In this document: piece after piece, positions 18,781-27,608 of the stretch
Layout of the letters: every line of letters begins with the position of its first letter
Numbering within the stretch: position 1 is the first letter of the stretch
NCBI GenBank assembly: GCA_009930445.1
Contig: RZYD01000004.1
Span: 1-34,361 of the forward strand
Source of the DNA: Bacteroidia bacterium
GTDB lineage: Bacteria; Bacteroidota; Bacteroidia; Bacteroidales; BM520
DNA: 34,361 nucleotides
Reading direction: 5' to 3'
Position numbers and translations under genes: made by a program
The notes under the pieces: model-generated
What the model saw: only the letters and a program-made list of their open reading frames with translations
Told to the model about the DNA's origin: nothing
The model's database searches: none

Positions 18781-19518
18781 TTAACTTAATTTTAAAATGT
18801 TCTTAAGTATTTCATCCTCACCGAACTGGTCTTTAAGAATATTAGCATTAGGAATTTGGCAGTGTCCTCCAATCTTTCCTTTAGGAGGGTAAAGAGTAGG
18901 TCTAATAACCTCAGGCTTTCCTAACTCTCTATATCCTTTATTGTAGCTAGTATTGAAATCAGTAAGAACCACATCAAAGTTAGCGCCGATTTGCTCACAT
19001 AACTTATCTACATACTCAGTGAACGCAATACAGTGAGCATAATAGGTAGTAGATACTAATTTCCCTAACTCAGTATTCTTAGAACCTTTGACAACTTTAG
19101 CGTCTAATCCAAGATCGTCTTTAAAATGGAATAGAACTTTTAGACCTAAATTATCATCATCAGCCCCAATATATTTAACAAAGGTTTTAACTCCCTCATA
19201 TAAATTAGGATGAACCCCACGAATAGGAGAGTGAACTACATTCCCGAAAGCTAAAAATAATTGAAAAGTAACGCTTACTTTAACCGTGCTGTGAATAACC
19301 ACAAACTTTGGTTTATATTTATTTATGTTCTCAACTACAACCTCATTAAACTTTTCATTATAAGGGATACAGATATGTAGATATTCCATTCCCTCTCTAA
19401 AATTATTTATCCCTTTAGATAAATCATTCTCCAAGATAAAGAAGTCCTTAGGAGAGTTTATATAGACTTCTTTGATAGCAGTCCCGACTTCGCCAAGACC
19501 TAAAATTCCAATAATCAT
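18781..19518 (-). CDS. NAD-binding nucleotide-sugar dehydrogenase-like protein (short form)
   Basis: GILGLGEVGTAIKE Rossmann; GKLVSTTYYAHCIAFTEYVDKLCEQIG; GKIGGHCQIPN resembles UDP-sugar dehydrogenase GGHC(I/L)P motif. Confidence 0.7.
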   Translation of the reverse strand: MIIGILGLGEVGTAIKEVYINSPKDFFILENDLSKGINNFREGMEYLHICIPYNEKFNEVVVENINKYKPKFVVIHSTVKVSVTFQLFLAFGNVVHSPIRGVHPNLYEGVKTFVKYIGADDDNLGLKVLFHFKDDLGLDAKVVKGSKNTELGKLVSTTYYAHCIAFTEYVDKLCEQIGANFDVVLTDFNTSYNKGYRELGKPEVIRPTLYPPKGKIGGHCQIPNANILKDQFGEDEILKNILKLS

Positions 19519-19529
19519 ATATTTTTAAT

Positions 19530-19742
19530 TTAATTAACAGATATAAATTTATTATGCTTTTTTAAGAAATCATCAACTGGCTTGTCAAAATTCTTTTGGT
19601 CCAAATCACCTAATATCTCTCTTGCTCTACTCAACCGACAATAAAACCCACACTCACATTTATAGTTTTCATTAAATCTCCTCTTTATCTCATTCCCACA
19701 CATAGGGCATTTATCATCCCGTAAGTTTTCCCAATTTTTCAT
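19530..19742 (-). CDS. Zinc-ribbon protein
   Basis: CPMCGNEIKRRFNENYKCECGFYC. Confidence 0.7.
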   Translation of the reverse strand: MKNWENLRDDKCPMCGNEIKRRFNENYKCECGFYCRLSRAREILGDLDQKNFDKPVDDFLKKHNKFISVN

Positions 19743-20479
19743 ATTCCATTTATAGGTATTCTCACAATAGGGTTTATGCTTAGATTACCCCCCTGAATTT
19801 TCCTTTTAATCTCAACAACATTATGCCCCCACTTTTTTTGAAATAGGATAGCTTGTTCCTCCTCTTTTTTCATAGTCCGATAACTAGCACAACCTCCTTT
19901 TTTCTTTATATGAGCAGATACATAATGATATTTATTAAATCTCAAAACCTTTCTGAATTTCCTGAGGGCTTGAATAGAATAATCATAGTCCTCCTTAAGA
20001 CCTAATCTCTCATCAAACCTTATATCCTCGTCCTTGATTATTCCCATACAAGGTCCGAGAATAACTGAACTAAAACTAAAGGGCGAATACTCACGATAAA
20101 ATTTCTTATCGCTTTGTAAATTAACGCCCCAAAGTTTAGTCCCTAATTCTTTTGCCATTCTAAAATTATTCTCAAATAAATCATAGACCTCCTGCTCAGT
20201 CATCATAAACATTTCCAAATTCTCGTAATAACCAAATTGTCTAATATCATCATCCAACATCACCAACTCATTCCCCTTACTATTATCAAGAATAAAATTT
20301 CTAATTACTGCCATACCCTTACCTGCTAGATCGTCAGGAATAGCGACTATTTTATTGTCATTATATTTTTTATACTCCTCTACCTCAAACTGATGACAAT
20401 AAATAACTGCTCTACTAAATTTTTTAGCAGTCAGACAATCATTTGCTCTTTTATAACTTGGTATAGCAATCTCAAACAT
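19739..20479 (-). CDS. GT-A-fold glycosyltransferase, possibly TET-associated-GT-like
   Basis: FEIAIPSYKRANDCLTAKKF...VIRNFILDNSKGNELVMLDDDIRQFGY...FDERLGLKEDYDY. Confidence 0.6.
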   Translation of the reverse strand: MFEIAIPSYKRANDCLTAKKFSRAVIYCHQFEVEEYKKYNDNKIVAIPDDLAGKGMAVIRNFILDNSKGNELVMLDDDIRQFGYYENLEMFMMTEQEVYDLFENNFRMAKELGTKLWGVNLQSDKKFYREYSPFSFSSVILGPCMGIIKDEDIRFDERLGLKEDYDYSIQALRKFRKVLRFNKYHYVSAHIKKKGGCASYRTMKKEEEQAILFQKKWGHNVVEIKRKIQGGNLSINPIVRIPINGI

Positions 20480-20480
20480 A

Positions 20481-20669
20481 TTAACCCTTAATTACTAAAT
20501 TACTGCCACATTTAGGGCAGGTGATAACCCTACCAGTAGCCATATAAATTAAATACAGACAACCAATAGGCAATAGGAATAAAAGCAATAAGAACAAAAC
20601 GAAGTAAGAACCCCTATTCCTAATCTTTGGTTTCCCGTAGTATTTACAAATTTGACATCTAATAGTCAT
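20481..20669 (-). CDS. LITAF-like zinc ribbon split by a hydrophobic segment
   Basis: CQIC - FVLFLLLLFLLPIGCLYLIYMA - CPKC. Confidence 0.6.
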   Translation of the reverse strand: MTIRCQICKYYGKPKIRNRGSYFVLFLLLLFLLPIGCLYLIYMATGRVITCPKCGSNLVIKG

Positions 20670-20670
20670 A

Positions 20671-21105
20671 TTATTTTAGATTAACCACAAAAGCGTCAAC
20701 TGAGTGGCGTATTTTAATAATCTCAGGCACTACATCCTCAGGAATATCTAAGGTCATAGTGTCTTTGCTAAAGTCAACTTGCTCAACACTCACATTAAAG
20801 TAAGGTATCTCTAAACCTTTCATTTCCTCTAATTCTCCCTTAACCTGAGCAATATTGTCCTTTAGAGAACGAATAGAAGCCTTATAGTCGTCAAACATAT
20901 CAGGCTTAGCCTCAACATTTTTAATTTTTCCCTCTAACTCTTTGACCTGATCGTTGAAGTAATCTAGGTCAACAGAGATTTTGACTTTATAATTTGATAA
21001 AGCCTCAGTTAGACCGAAAGGGCTTTTAATCTTTAAAGTCCACTGCCTAGCATTTTCCTTGACTGATAAAGCAAGGATTTTAAATTTCATTTTTTGCTCT
21101 GCCAT
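20671..21105 (-). CDS. Hypothetical coiled-coil protein
   Basis: 144 aa, central charged heptad-like segment. Confidence 0.6.
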   Translation of the reverse strand: MAEQKMKFKILALSVKENARQWTLKIKSPFGLTEALSNYKVKISVDLDYFNDQVKELEGKIKNVEAKPDMFDDYKASIRSLKDNIAQVKGELEEMKGLEIPYFNVSVEQVDFSKDTMTLDIPEDVVPEIIKIRHSVDAFVVNLK

Positions 21106-21116
21106 AAAATTAAAAC

Positions 21117-21722
21117 TTATTTAATTAAATCAAGGAGTTTCTGACCGTCTAATACACGACCAACCCCTTTTTGTTTATAGTCTTTATTACTACTCTTAGA
21201 TAAAACACTTTTCAATTTAAAATAATCCTCAATAGCCATCCAATCAACTGAATTGTTAAAAGCAAATACTATATAATTATTTTCCTCTAATAACTCAGCA
21301 CTAAACTCCTCCTCCTTAACCAAGCTGACATCATCAGCGAATACCTTACTCAACTCACTCTCCATAAAACCAACCTCTCTCAATAACTTCTCATCCAGTC
21401 CAGCCAATAACTTAGTATCAAACTCACCCTTATTTTTATTCAATCTTAAATTTAACTCTTTCTCATCCTTAATCTGTAAATTCACACCAACACAAGGCAC
21501 TTCTTTCATTCCTAACTCCTGAGCAATCATTAACCTTTGATGACCACCGATAACAATATTTTTCCTCTTAGGATTGATATTGATTACAATAGGCTCAACG
21601 AAATCAAATTTTTTAATTGACTTTTTTAATTCCATTTTTTCCTTTTTCCCAATCTTTCGGGGATTGTAGGTAGCAGGTTTTAATTCACTAACCTTTTTTT
21701 GTATTATTTTTAGATTGCTCAT
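21117..21722 (-). CDS. ParB/sulfiredoxin-fold domain protein
   Basis: VSELKPATYNPRKIGKKEKMELKKSIKKFDFVEPIVIN...VIGGHQRLMIAQELGMKEVPC. Confidence 0.88.
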   Translation of the reverse strand: MSNLKIIQKKVSELKPATYNPRKIGKKEKMELKKSIKKFDFVEPIVININPKRKNIVIGGHQRLMIAQELGMKEVPCVGVNLQIKDEKELNLRLNKNKGEFDTKLLAGLDEKLLREVGFMESELSKVFADDVSLVKEEEFSAELLEENNYIVFAFNNSVDWMAIEDYFKLKSVLSKSSNKDYKQKGVGRVLDGQKLLDLIK

Positions 21723-22152
21723 AATTTTGTTTATCCATATTTATAATATAAATACTCTTGATTTTTTCTCCCCTGAACTCTCCTTTATCAATAGCCTTTT
21801 TAATGGCATTAGTAGCTTTATCTAATACCTGTTTAGCCTCCTTATCAAAATTCAATTTCAAATTTTTAAACTTCTCTTTAGCCTCTTTCTTGATCGTAGG
21901 TAAAAATTGATATTTAGCCCCGTGTAGCATACGCAAATAAGCAACCCTATTATTCTCATCATCCTGAACCTCAACAGGCGAATAAATAACAGCCCTTTCT
22001 TTATTCCCATTCTTATACTCTACTGCGACAAGCACAGAACCAATCAAGAAATATTTAACCTCTTGCTTAATTCCTTTTTTTGACTTTTTATATTTACTAT
22101 CAAAATCTACTTTAAAAAATAGATTTCTTTTAATTGTGTTTTTAATATCCAT
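21688..22152 (-). CDS. Hypothetical protein
   Basis: 154 aa ORF, same-strand packing. Confidence 0.6.
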   Translation of the reverse strand: MDIKNTIKRNLFFKVDFDSKYKKSKKGIKQEVKYFLIGSVLVAVEYKNGNKERAVIYSPVEVQDDENNRVAYLRMLHGAKYQFLPTIKKEAKEKFKNLKLNFDKEAKQVLDKATNAIKKAIDKGEFRGEKIKSIYIINMDKQNYEQSKNNTKKG

Positions 22153-22155
22153 AGA

Positions 22156-22368
22156 CTAATTTTTTATTTTATACTTAACTCCGTTAATATTTAGAGTGCC
22201 TTTCATTCCATATAAAGCCCCGATTAACTTTAACCCGTCTTTATTGAAAATCTTTTTAGCACACCAACGCCAAACGAATTTAGGCATAAAATTAGGTTTC
22301 TTTCTTAGAAATATGATGAAAGAGTTTCTTGTCCCCTTTCTAATTTTTTTAGCTTCCTTTGTGTTCAT
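22156..22368 (-). CDS. Small hypothetical protein
   Basis: 70 aa ORF overlapping preceding gene end. Confidence 0.5.
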   Translation of the reverse strand: MNTKEAKKIRKGTRNSFIIFLRKKPNFMPKFVWRWCAKKIFNKDGLKLIGALYGMKGTLNINGVKYKIKN

Positions 22369-23053
22369 AGGTAAATTTGTTAGATAATTTTTTTCTCATT
22401 TCAGCTAGATGTTTATTTATTCTAGCTTGTTCCTCAGGTGTTCTTTCTACTTTAGCCTCTCTTATCATTCTTTGAGTTTCAGTTTCAACTTGCTTTTTAT
22501 TTTCTTGCCTTATCTCACTATCACTAGGCAATTTCTTATATTCAGGCTTAGCCCACTTCTTATTATTCCTGAGCCAAGTAGACCACCTCTGACGCATAGC
22601 AAAAGTTTTCTGTTTTTGCCAGTGTTCTTTTTTGCCTCCGTCATTCTTAGCAGTCCAATAATCAATGAACGCTTTTCTCTCCTCATATAAATCAGCAGGG
22701 ATTGAACCGACAAGATCGTCAAACTTTTCTTTAAAAGACTTATTGCCACTACCCTTGACTGGCTCTGTAATAATTTGAGGATAAATCTTTCTTAGGTTTC
22801 CCCCAGCCCTATCAACCTCACTCTTTAAAAATCCTCTATCCTCTAAACTCTTAATCAATCTACTGACCTGAGTAATTGAGATTTTAAATAACTCAGCAAA
22901 ATACTGATTACTAGCCCAGCAATATCCCTCTTGATTACTTAATGCTGTTATCTCTGCGAACAATAGTTTAGCAGTAGAACCAACAACATCATCATATCTC
23001 ACAGTAGCAGGAATAATCGCCCAAAAGCTAGGTCTTTCTTTTTCATTCTCCAT
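22349..23053 (-). CDS. HTH replication-initiation-like protein
   Basis: RPSFWAIIPATVRYDDVVGSTAKLLFAEITALSNQEGYCWASNQYFAELFKISITQVSRLIKSLEDRGFL; start revised to MENEKERPS (23053). Confidence 0.75.
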   Translation of the reverse strand: MENEKERPSFWAIIPATVRYDDVVGSTAKLLFAEITALSNQEGYCWASNQYFAELFKISITQVSRLIKSLEDRGFLKSEVDRAGGNLRKIYPQIITEPVKGSGNKSFKEKFDDLVGSIPADLYEERKAFIDYWTAKNDGGKKEHWQKQKTFAMRQRWSTWLRNNKKWAKPEYKKLPSDSEIRQENKKQVETETQRMIREAKVERTPEEQARINKHLAEMRKKLSNKFTYEHKGS

Positions 23054-23059
23054 ATTATT

Positions 23060-23088
23060 ATTATACACTATTTTTTAAACCTTGCCAA
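23060..23088 (-). promoter_or_regulatory. Sigma70-like promoter TTGGCA-N17-TATAAT abutting ATG at 23053
   Basis: plus strand ATTATA 23060-23065, 17 nt, TGCCAA 23083-23088. Confidence 0.7.
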
Positions 23089-23091
23089 CAC

Positions 23092-23550
23092 CTAAAAACA
23101 AAATCTCTCAATAAATCCTATCTCCTTTAATAAATCCTCTTTAATAGACTTACGACTTTCATCCTCAGCAATCATCTCAGCCTCCCTCCACTTAGAAAAT
23201 GGCACAATAATCATCTCTCTGTCTTTGGCTCTCTGACCTTTTTTATAGAACCAAACAACTACATACCCATTACCACAACCAAAAAAGCAGTCAAAAGGTT
23301 TTTTGTTTGTGAACCTCATTTTAGGATTATCAGGAATAAAGGGCATATCATTTATTTTGTGATAGCACCCCTCATCCTCAACTTCTTTCAAAGCGATAAC
23401 CTGATGAGGACTTAAACTGTCAAACCTAATTGACTGCGACTTTTCTATTTTCAACTCAAAAGCTGAAAATTTACCATATTGACTTTTTATATATCCTTTA
23501 TTTTCCTCAGCCCATTTAGAAAATAAAATTTGAAAATCTTTCTCTTTCAT
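23092..23550 (-). CDS. RecU-like/PD-(D/E)XK Holliday junction resolvase-like protein
   Basis: SAFELKIEKSQSIRFDSLSPHQVIALKEV...YHKINDMPF...KKPFDCFF; start revised to MKEKDFQ. Confidence 0.7.
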   Translation of the reverse strand: MKEKDFQILFSKWAEENKGYIKSQYGKFSAFELKIEKSQSIRFDSLSPHQVIALKEVEDEGCYHKINDMPFIPDNPKMRFTNKKPFDCFFGCGNGYVVVWFYKKGQRAKDREMIIVPFSKWREAEMIAEDESRKSIKEDLLKEIGFIERFCF

Positions 23551-23575
23551 ACGACAAGCAAAATATAAAAGATTA

Positions 23576-23956
23576 CTAGAGCTGAGGAGGGACAACAGAG
23601 TAAGTCCTATCATCCCTCTCCTCTATCCTCAAACTCTTATATTTATTAGTTAAATATTTTTTAATCTGCCTCCAATCTCTTGTAGGCATACGCTTACAGA
23701 GGTCATCAATATCGGCTCTAATAATAGCCCTATACCGATTATAATCTTTATCAAGACCATTCCCTCTGTGATGATAACTACAAACTGGCACGATAGCCCA
23801 TTTCTCATTTATTCTTTTACCAGCAAATAAGAAAGCGTGTTCCCACTCTACTCTCCCCTGACATTCGTGTCCTTTCCCTATATCGCAATAAATACAAGAT
23901 CGCATAAACGGGTCCTCAGCTATCTCCTTTCTCATTTTTAATGGTATCGGTTTCAT
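23576..23956 (-). CDS. HNH-type zinc-binding nuclease-like protein
   Basis: CIYC...CQGRVEWEHAF...INEKWAIVPVCSYHH. Confidence 0.7.
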   Translation of the reverse strand: MKPIPLKMRKEIAEDPFMRSCIYCDIGKGHECQGRVEWEHAFLFAGKRINEKWAIVPVCSYHHRGNGLDKDYNRYRAIIRADIDDLCKRMPTRDWRQIKKYLTNKYKSLRIEERDDRTYSVVPPQL

Positions 23957-23957
23957 A

Positions 23958-24134
23958 CTACTTCGTAATTTTTAACTTATCTATATCAATATGAACCGTC
24001 CTACCATATTGAACCTTACTGGCTAATATAACAGCCTTAAGAACATCAATAGTCATTCTACATTTAAGACAACAACTCTCTCCGTTCTTTCTAAAATAAA
24101 GTCCACATTTTTCGCATTTAATTCTTTCTTTCAT
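23958..24134 (-). CDS. Small zinc-finger protein
   Basis: MKERIKCEKCGLYFRKNGESCCLKCRMTID; start revised from 24170. Confidence 0.6.
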   Translation of the reverse strand: MKERIKCEKCGLYFRKNGESCCLKCRMTIDVLKAVILASKVQYGRTVHIDIDKLKITK

Positions 24135-24138
24135 ATAA

Positions 24139-24882
24139 TTAAACGCTAACTCCAACAATCTCCTCCTCAAAAATATCTATACCTTTGATGTTTCTAACTC
24201 CTGCTCTAATATCTGCTCTAATCAACTTCTCATCAATAACAAGATATTTTTTAGGGACTTGCTGAGGTTCAACAACTTTAAAATTCCACTGCTTTCTCAT
24301 CTTTAAACTTCCATTATCAGAGTGAACTGATTTTTGTTGTTTGAAATCAGTATCATCAAAACTAAATTCCTCTCTACTAGCCTCCTCCTCTTTAGCTTTC
24401 TGCTCATCCTCAATCCTCTGTAATTCCTCTTTTTTAGCTTTACCTTTTAATCCCTCTTTTTCTAATCTCTTTCTTTCTTTCTCAGCCTCTTTCTCTCTTT
24501 GTTTTCTTAATTTCTCTTGGTCTTTCTCCCACTCCTTTCTTTTTCTGTCCTCCTCTTTTTTTCTTTCAGCCTCTAACTTTTCCTCCTGAACCTTACGAAA
24601 ATTAACAACCTTTAATTTTCCTAAACTTTGAGCCTTTTGTAAAAACTCTTTAATAGGTCTAAACCTAGCATTTATGCTAGTCAATTGGTCATTAAGAGGT
24701 TTTGTAAAGAATAACCTTGTTTCCTCTAATGTTTTTAACTGCTTAGTTATTTCAGCTAATAACTCAGTAGCCATTTTTACTCCATGCTCATCTTTGATTG
24801 TGAGGTCATTAACTCTCTCAATCAAATCTTTTGAGCCTTTTTGAACGACAACTAATTTGTCGTCAATTTGTGTCTTTGTCAT
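24139..24882 (-). CDS. DUF1351-like coiled-coil recombination-module protein
   Basis: TKPLNDQLTSINARFRPIKEFLQKAQSLGKLKVVNF plus long KE-rich coiled coil. Confidence 0.6.
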   Translation of the reverse strand: MTKTQIDDKLVVVQKGSKDLIERVNDLTIKDEHGVKMATELLAEITKQLKTLEETRLFFTKPLNDQLTSINARFRPIKEFLQKAQSLGKLKVVNFRKVQEEKLEAERKKEEDRKRKEWEKDQEKLRKQREKEAEKERKRLEKEGLKGKAKKEELQRIEDEQKAKEEEASREEFSFDDTDFKQQKSVHSDNGSLKMRKQWNFKVVEPQQVPKKYLVIDEKLIRADIRAGVRNIKGIDIFEEEIVGVSV

Positions 24883-24887
24883 AGATT

Positions 24888-25238
24888 TTAATTATTATAT
24901 TTTTTATAAAATTCGTTTGCTAGTTTTAGCACTCGTAATCGTAACATATTTTTCTCGCCTTTTTTAAGTCCATTTATCCCCACAAACCTCTCTCCTCCAT
25001 TTTTTTGATTACGATTATTCTCAGCTATACTCCTCTTAGGAAATTTCATATCTGAGCATTTTTTAGGCTCTACCAAATCACCAATCCTCTCATCAGGTCC
25101 AATTCGGTAGATCGCAACATCAAATCCACTTAAACAAGGCTCTAGGCAAATCTCATAATCCTTAAACTCAAAGGAATAATACATCTGCCTATCATCAGTT
25201 ATAGCTAACTGAAAGTCTTTCCATTCTAATTTTTTCAT
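24888..25238 (-). CDS. Hypothetical protein
   Basis: Start revised to MKKLEWKDFQLAI; same-strand packing. Confidence 0.55.
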   Translation of the reverse strand: MKKLEWKDFQLAITDDRQMYYSFEFKDYEICLEPCLSGFDVAIYRIGPDERIGDLVEPKKCSDMKFPKRSIAENNRNQKNGGERFVGINGLKKGEKNMLRLRVLKLANEFYKKYNN

Positions 25239-25239
25239 A

Positions 25240-25905
25240 TTAGTTATAGTTTTTACGAGCCTCAAATTTCTTACTAATATTCTCAAACCTCTCTATTGTC
25301 CCTGTAATACCTGATGAGCCAACTAACTTCTCAATATTTTTATAATCACGATATTCAGTAGTCAACTTAGCTCTATTCTCAGCCTCTAAACGACTACACC
25401 CGACCTTATCAATTATTTCAGTAATCTTGCCATAGTATAATTGTTTTTTATAAATCAGATAGCCATTTAAAAGAGGCTCATAGGATAAGAAAATCGCAGA
25501 CTTCTCTAACCAATAATCAGCAGGTATTTTAGCTTTATCATTTATCATCTTTCGCATATTTCCTAACTCAGCCTCAACATAATCCATAACTCTCCTAACT
25601 TTATCCTCCTCCTCCTCAGAAAATTTAAGCCCCTCCATTAACTCATTATAGCTAGGTGGTTTCCTGTCTAAAATAATACCTCCAAAAGTTTTCTGAACAT
25701 TACTGACAAAATCTTTATTCTCCTGTTTAAGCATTTCTAAATAATTACCTAACTCCTCAATCTCTGCCTCACTCCATTTATCCTCAGCTTGAATTTCATC
25801 TAAAAGGTCAGGCAACCTTTTTTCAAAATATGCTTTTCTAATTATCCCCTCAGTCTTACCACATATTTTGACCTCCTCTATTTTTTTTGTAGTTTTCTTT
25901 GCCAT
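25240..25905 (-). CDS. Hypothetical protein
   Basis: Start revised to MAKKTTKKIEEV. Confidence 0.6.
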   Translation of the reverse strand: MAKKTTKKIEEVKICGKTEGIIRKAYFEKRLPDLLDEIQAEDKWSEAEIEELGNYLEMLKQENKDFVSNVQKTFGGIILDRKPPSYNELMEGLKFSEEEEDKVRRVMDYVEAELGNMRKMINDKAKIPADYWLEKSAIFLSYEPLLNGYLIYKKQLYYGKITEIIDKVGCSRLEAENRAKLTTEYRDYKNIEKLVGSSGITGTIERFENISKKFEARKNYN

Positions 25906-25909
25906 ATAT

Positions 25910-26341
25910 TTAGAATGGTATATCCTCAACCCTTATCTCAGGCTCATTATCAGCACTAGGCTGAGAATAATCTGTTTTAGGTTCGGGCTGAGAATACTCA
26001 CCTTGATTATTTTGATTATCATTTTTAGAACTTAAGAACTCCAACTCATTAACAATAACCTCAGTCACATATTTCTTAACTCCATTACTCTCATAATCTC
26101 TAGTCCTCAATTCACCGATAACTCCAATCTTAGAGCCTTTAGTTAGATGTTCAGCAAAGACTTCTGCCTGACGACCAAATAAAACGATATTGGTAAAATT
26201 AACTATCTGCTGTCTTTGTCCTTGCTGGTCTTTATAAAATTTATTAGTAGCGATTGAATTTGACACAACCGACTTACCTGTGTTTGTTTTTTTGAGTTCG
26301 GGATTTTTAGTGATATTCCCGATTAAAATTACTTTGTTCAT
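25910..26341 (-). CDS. ssb: Single-stranded DNA-binding protein
   Basis: MNKVILIGNITKNPELKKTNTGKSVVSNSIATN...FTNIVLFGRQAEVFAEHLTKGSKIGVIGELRTRDYE; acidic tip DIPF. Confidence 0.97.
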   Translation of the reverse strand: MNKVILIGNITKNPELKKTNTGKSVVSNSIATNKFYKDQQGQRQQIVNFTNIVLFGRQAEVFAEHLTKGSKIGVIGELRTRDYESNGVKKYVTEVIVNELEFLSSKNDNQNNQGEYSQPEPKTDYSQPSADNEPEIRVEDIPF

Positions 26342-26351
26342 AAATATATAA

Positions 26352-26795
26352 TTAGAATAAATTAGCTTGTGGAGATTTTTCAGCTTGATACTCCTCTCTC
26401 CTCTTATAGCTGTAATAATCTATATCACTAATATTCACAGCCATAGGTTCTTTAGAGTGAGTTTCCCAAGCCTTATGATCGTAGGAAAGGACTTGGTTTG
26501 CCATAGTAGCAACTATATCCATACAAGTAACCTCTCCGTGAATAAACTTAATCCCCTCCTCAGTAGGTATCCAACCACCTTTAGCACCATAGACTAATCC
26601 GAAGTATTGTAGCTTTTGAAAGTTAGCTAATTGATTATGAGTTAAATCTAGGCTTTTCTGTAAATTACAGGCTAGATGATATTTCTCAAAATAATCAACT
26701 AATTTTCTCAACGCCTTAACTAAAGGCACATTTAGTCTGTGAGTATAGGCAGTCACCACACCACCACAGCACTCACACTTTTCTTGATACTTCAT
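26352..26795 (-). CDS. Zinc-ribbon/winged-helix-like hypothetical protein
   Basis: CECCGGVV...LDLTHNQLANFQKLQYFGLVYGAKGGWIPTEEGIKFI. Confidence 0.55.
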   Translation of the reverse strand: MKYQEKCECCGGVVTAYTHRLNVPLVKALRKLVDYFEKYHLACNLQKSLDLTHNQLANFQKLQYFGLVYGAKGGWIPTEEGIKFIHGEVTCMDIVATMANQVLSYDHKAWETHSKEPMAVNISDIDYYSYKRREEYQAEKSPQANLF

Positions 26796-26796
26796 A

Positions 26797-27582
26797 CTAT
26801 TGAACTAAAGCCTCCATTTCTTTCTGTATATTTTTAAGATACAGACAAGAAAGGTAGCCCTTTGTTATACGAGGGTCAGACTTAAAACTCTTAACTGCGA
26901 ACTCAGCATTTTCTTTCCCAAATCTAACAATCCAATTTCTATCAAATTTCTTTTCAAACTCCTCCTCGTGAGCAAGACCATAACCACCAACCTGTAAAAT
27001 AAAGTCCCAATAAATTCCATTACCACTTTTAAAATCTATCAAACAATATTCTCCGTCAACCTCAGCGATACAATCTAAAGTCCCAACGAAATTATATTTT
27101 TTTGAATAGACTAATTTTTCAGTAGCAATAAACTTTACATTATGCTCTTTCTCCCAATCCCTAAAAGCTAAATAGGCATTTTTAATTTCAGGGTCTTTAG
27201 GTATAGCAGGGATAGTCTTTCTCTCTCCTAATTTATATTTAATATACTCACTTACTAGATCGTGGATAATAGAACCCTTTTCAGCAGACTTATCCCTTTT
27301 AGTCCTCCAAGCATTTTTAGCTTGATTGATTTCAGGCTCTCCCACTACTCCCCCACTACTTAAAACATCAACGAGGGCTTTTCCCATTTCTTTACAAGCC
27401 CAAGGGATTAAGAGGGGCTTATCTATCATACCAGTAGCACCAGTAACCGATTTTAGCCATTCTCCATTATCTCGTCTAATATAGACGTGAGAATAGCGAC
27501 CATACTTCTCATAGAAGTCTATTGTGATTGAACCCCCATAAAGATTAAATGTTCTTGTAGGGGTATAAGTTGTCTTTGCCAT
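26797..27582 (-). CDS. PD-(D/E)XK nuclease superfamily (Cas4/exonuclease-like)
   Basis: EKGSIIHDLVSEY...NFVGTLDCIAEVDGEYCLIDFKSGNGIYWDFILQVGGY. Confidence 0.85.
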   Translation of the reverse strand: MAKTTYTPTRTFNLYGGSITIDFYEKYGRYSHVYIRRDNGEWLKSVTGATGMIDKPLLIPWACKEMGKALVDVLSSGGVVGEPEINQAKNAWRTKRDKSAEKGSIIHDLVSEYIKYKLGERKTIPAIPKDPEIKNAYLAFRDWEKEHNVKFIATEKLVYSKKYNFVGTLDCIAEVDGEYCLIDFKSGNGIYWDFILQVGGYGLAHEEEFEKKFDRNWIVRFGKENAEFAVKSFKSDPRITKGYLSCLYLKNIQKEMEALVQ

Positions 27583-27608
27583 AGATTTTTTTATTTAATT
27601 TAATAAGT

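Noticed and set aside
22510-22749. Second minus-strand ORF of 79 aa inside the HTH replication gene
   Set aside because: Out-of-frame overlap fully inside 22349-23053, with no domain signature.
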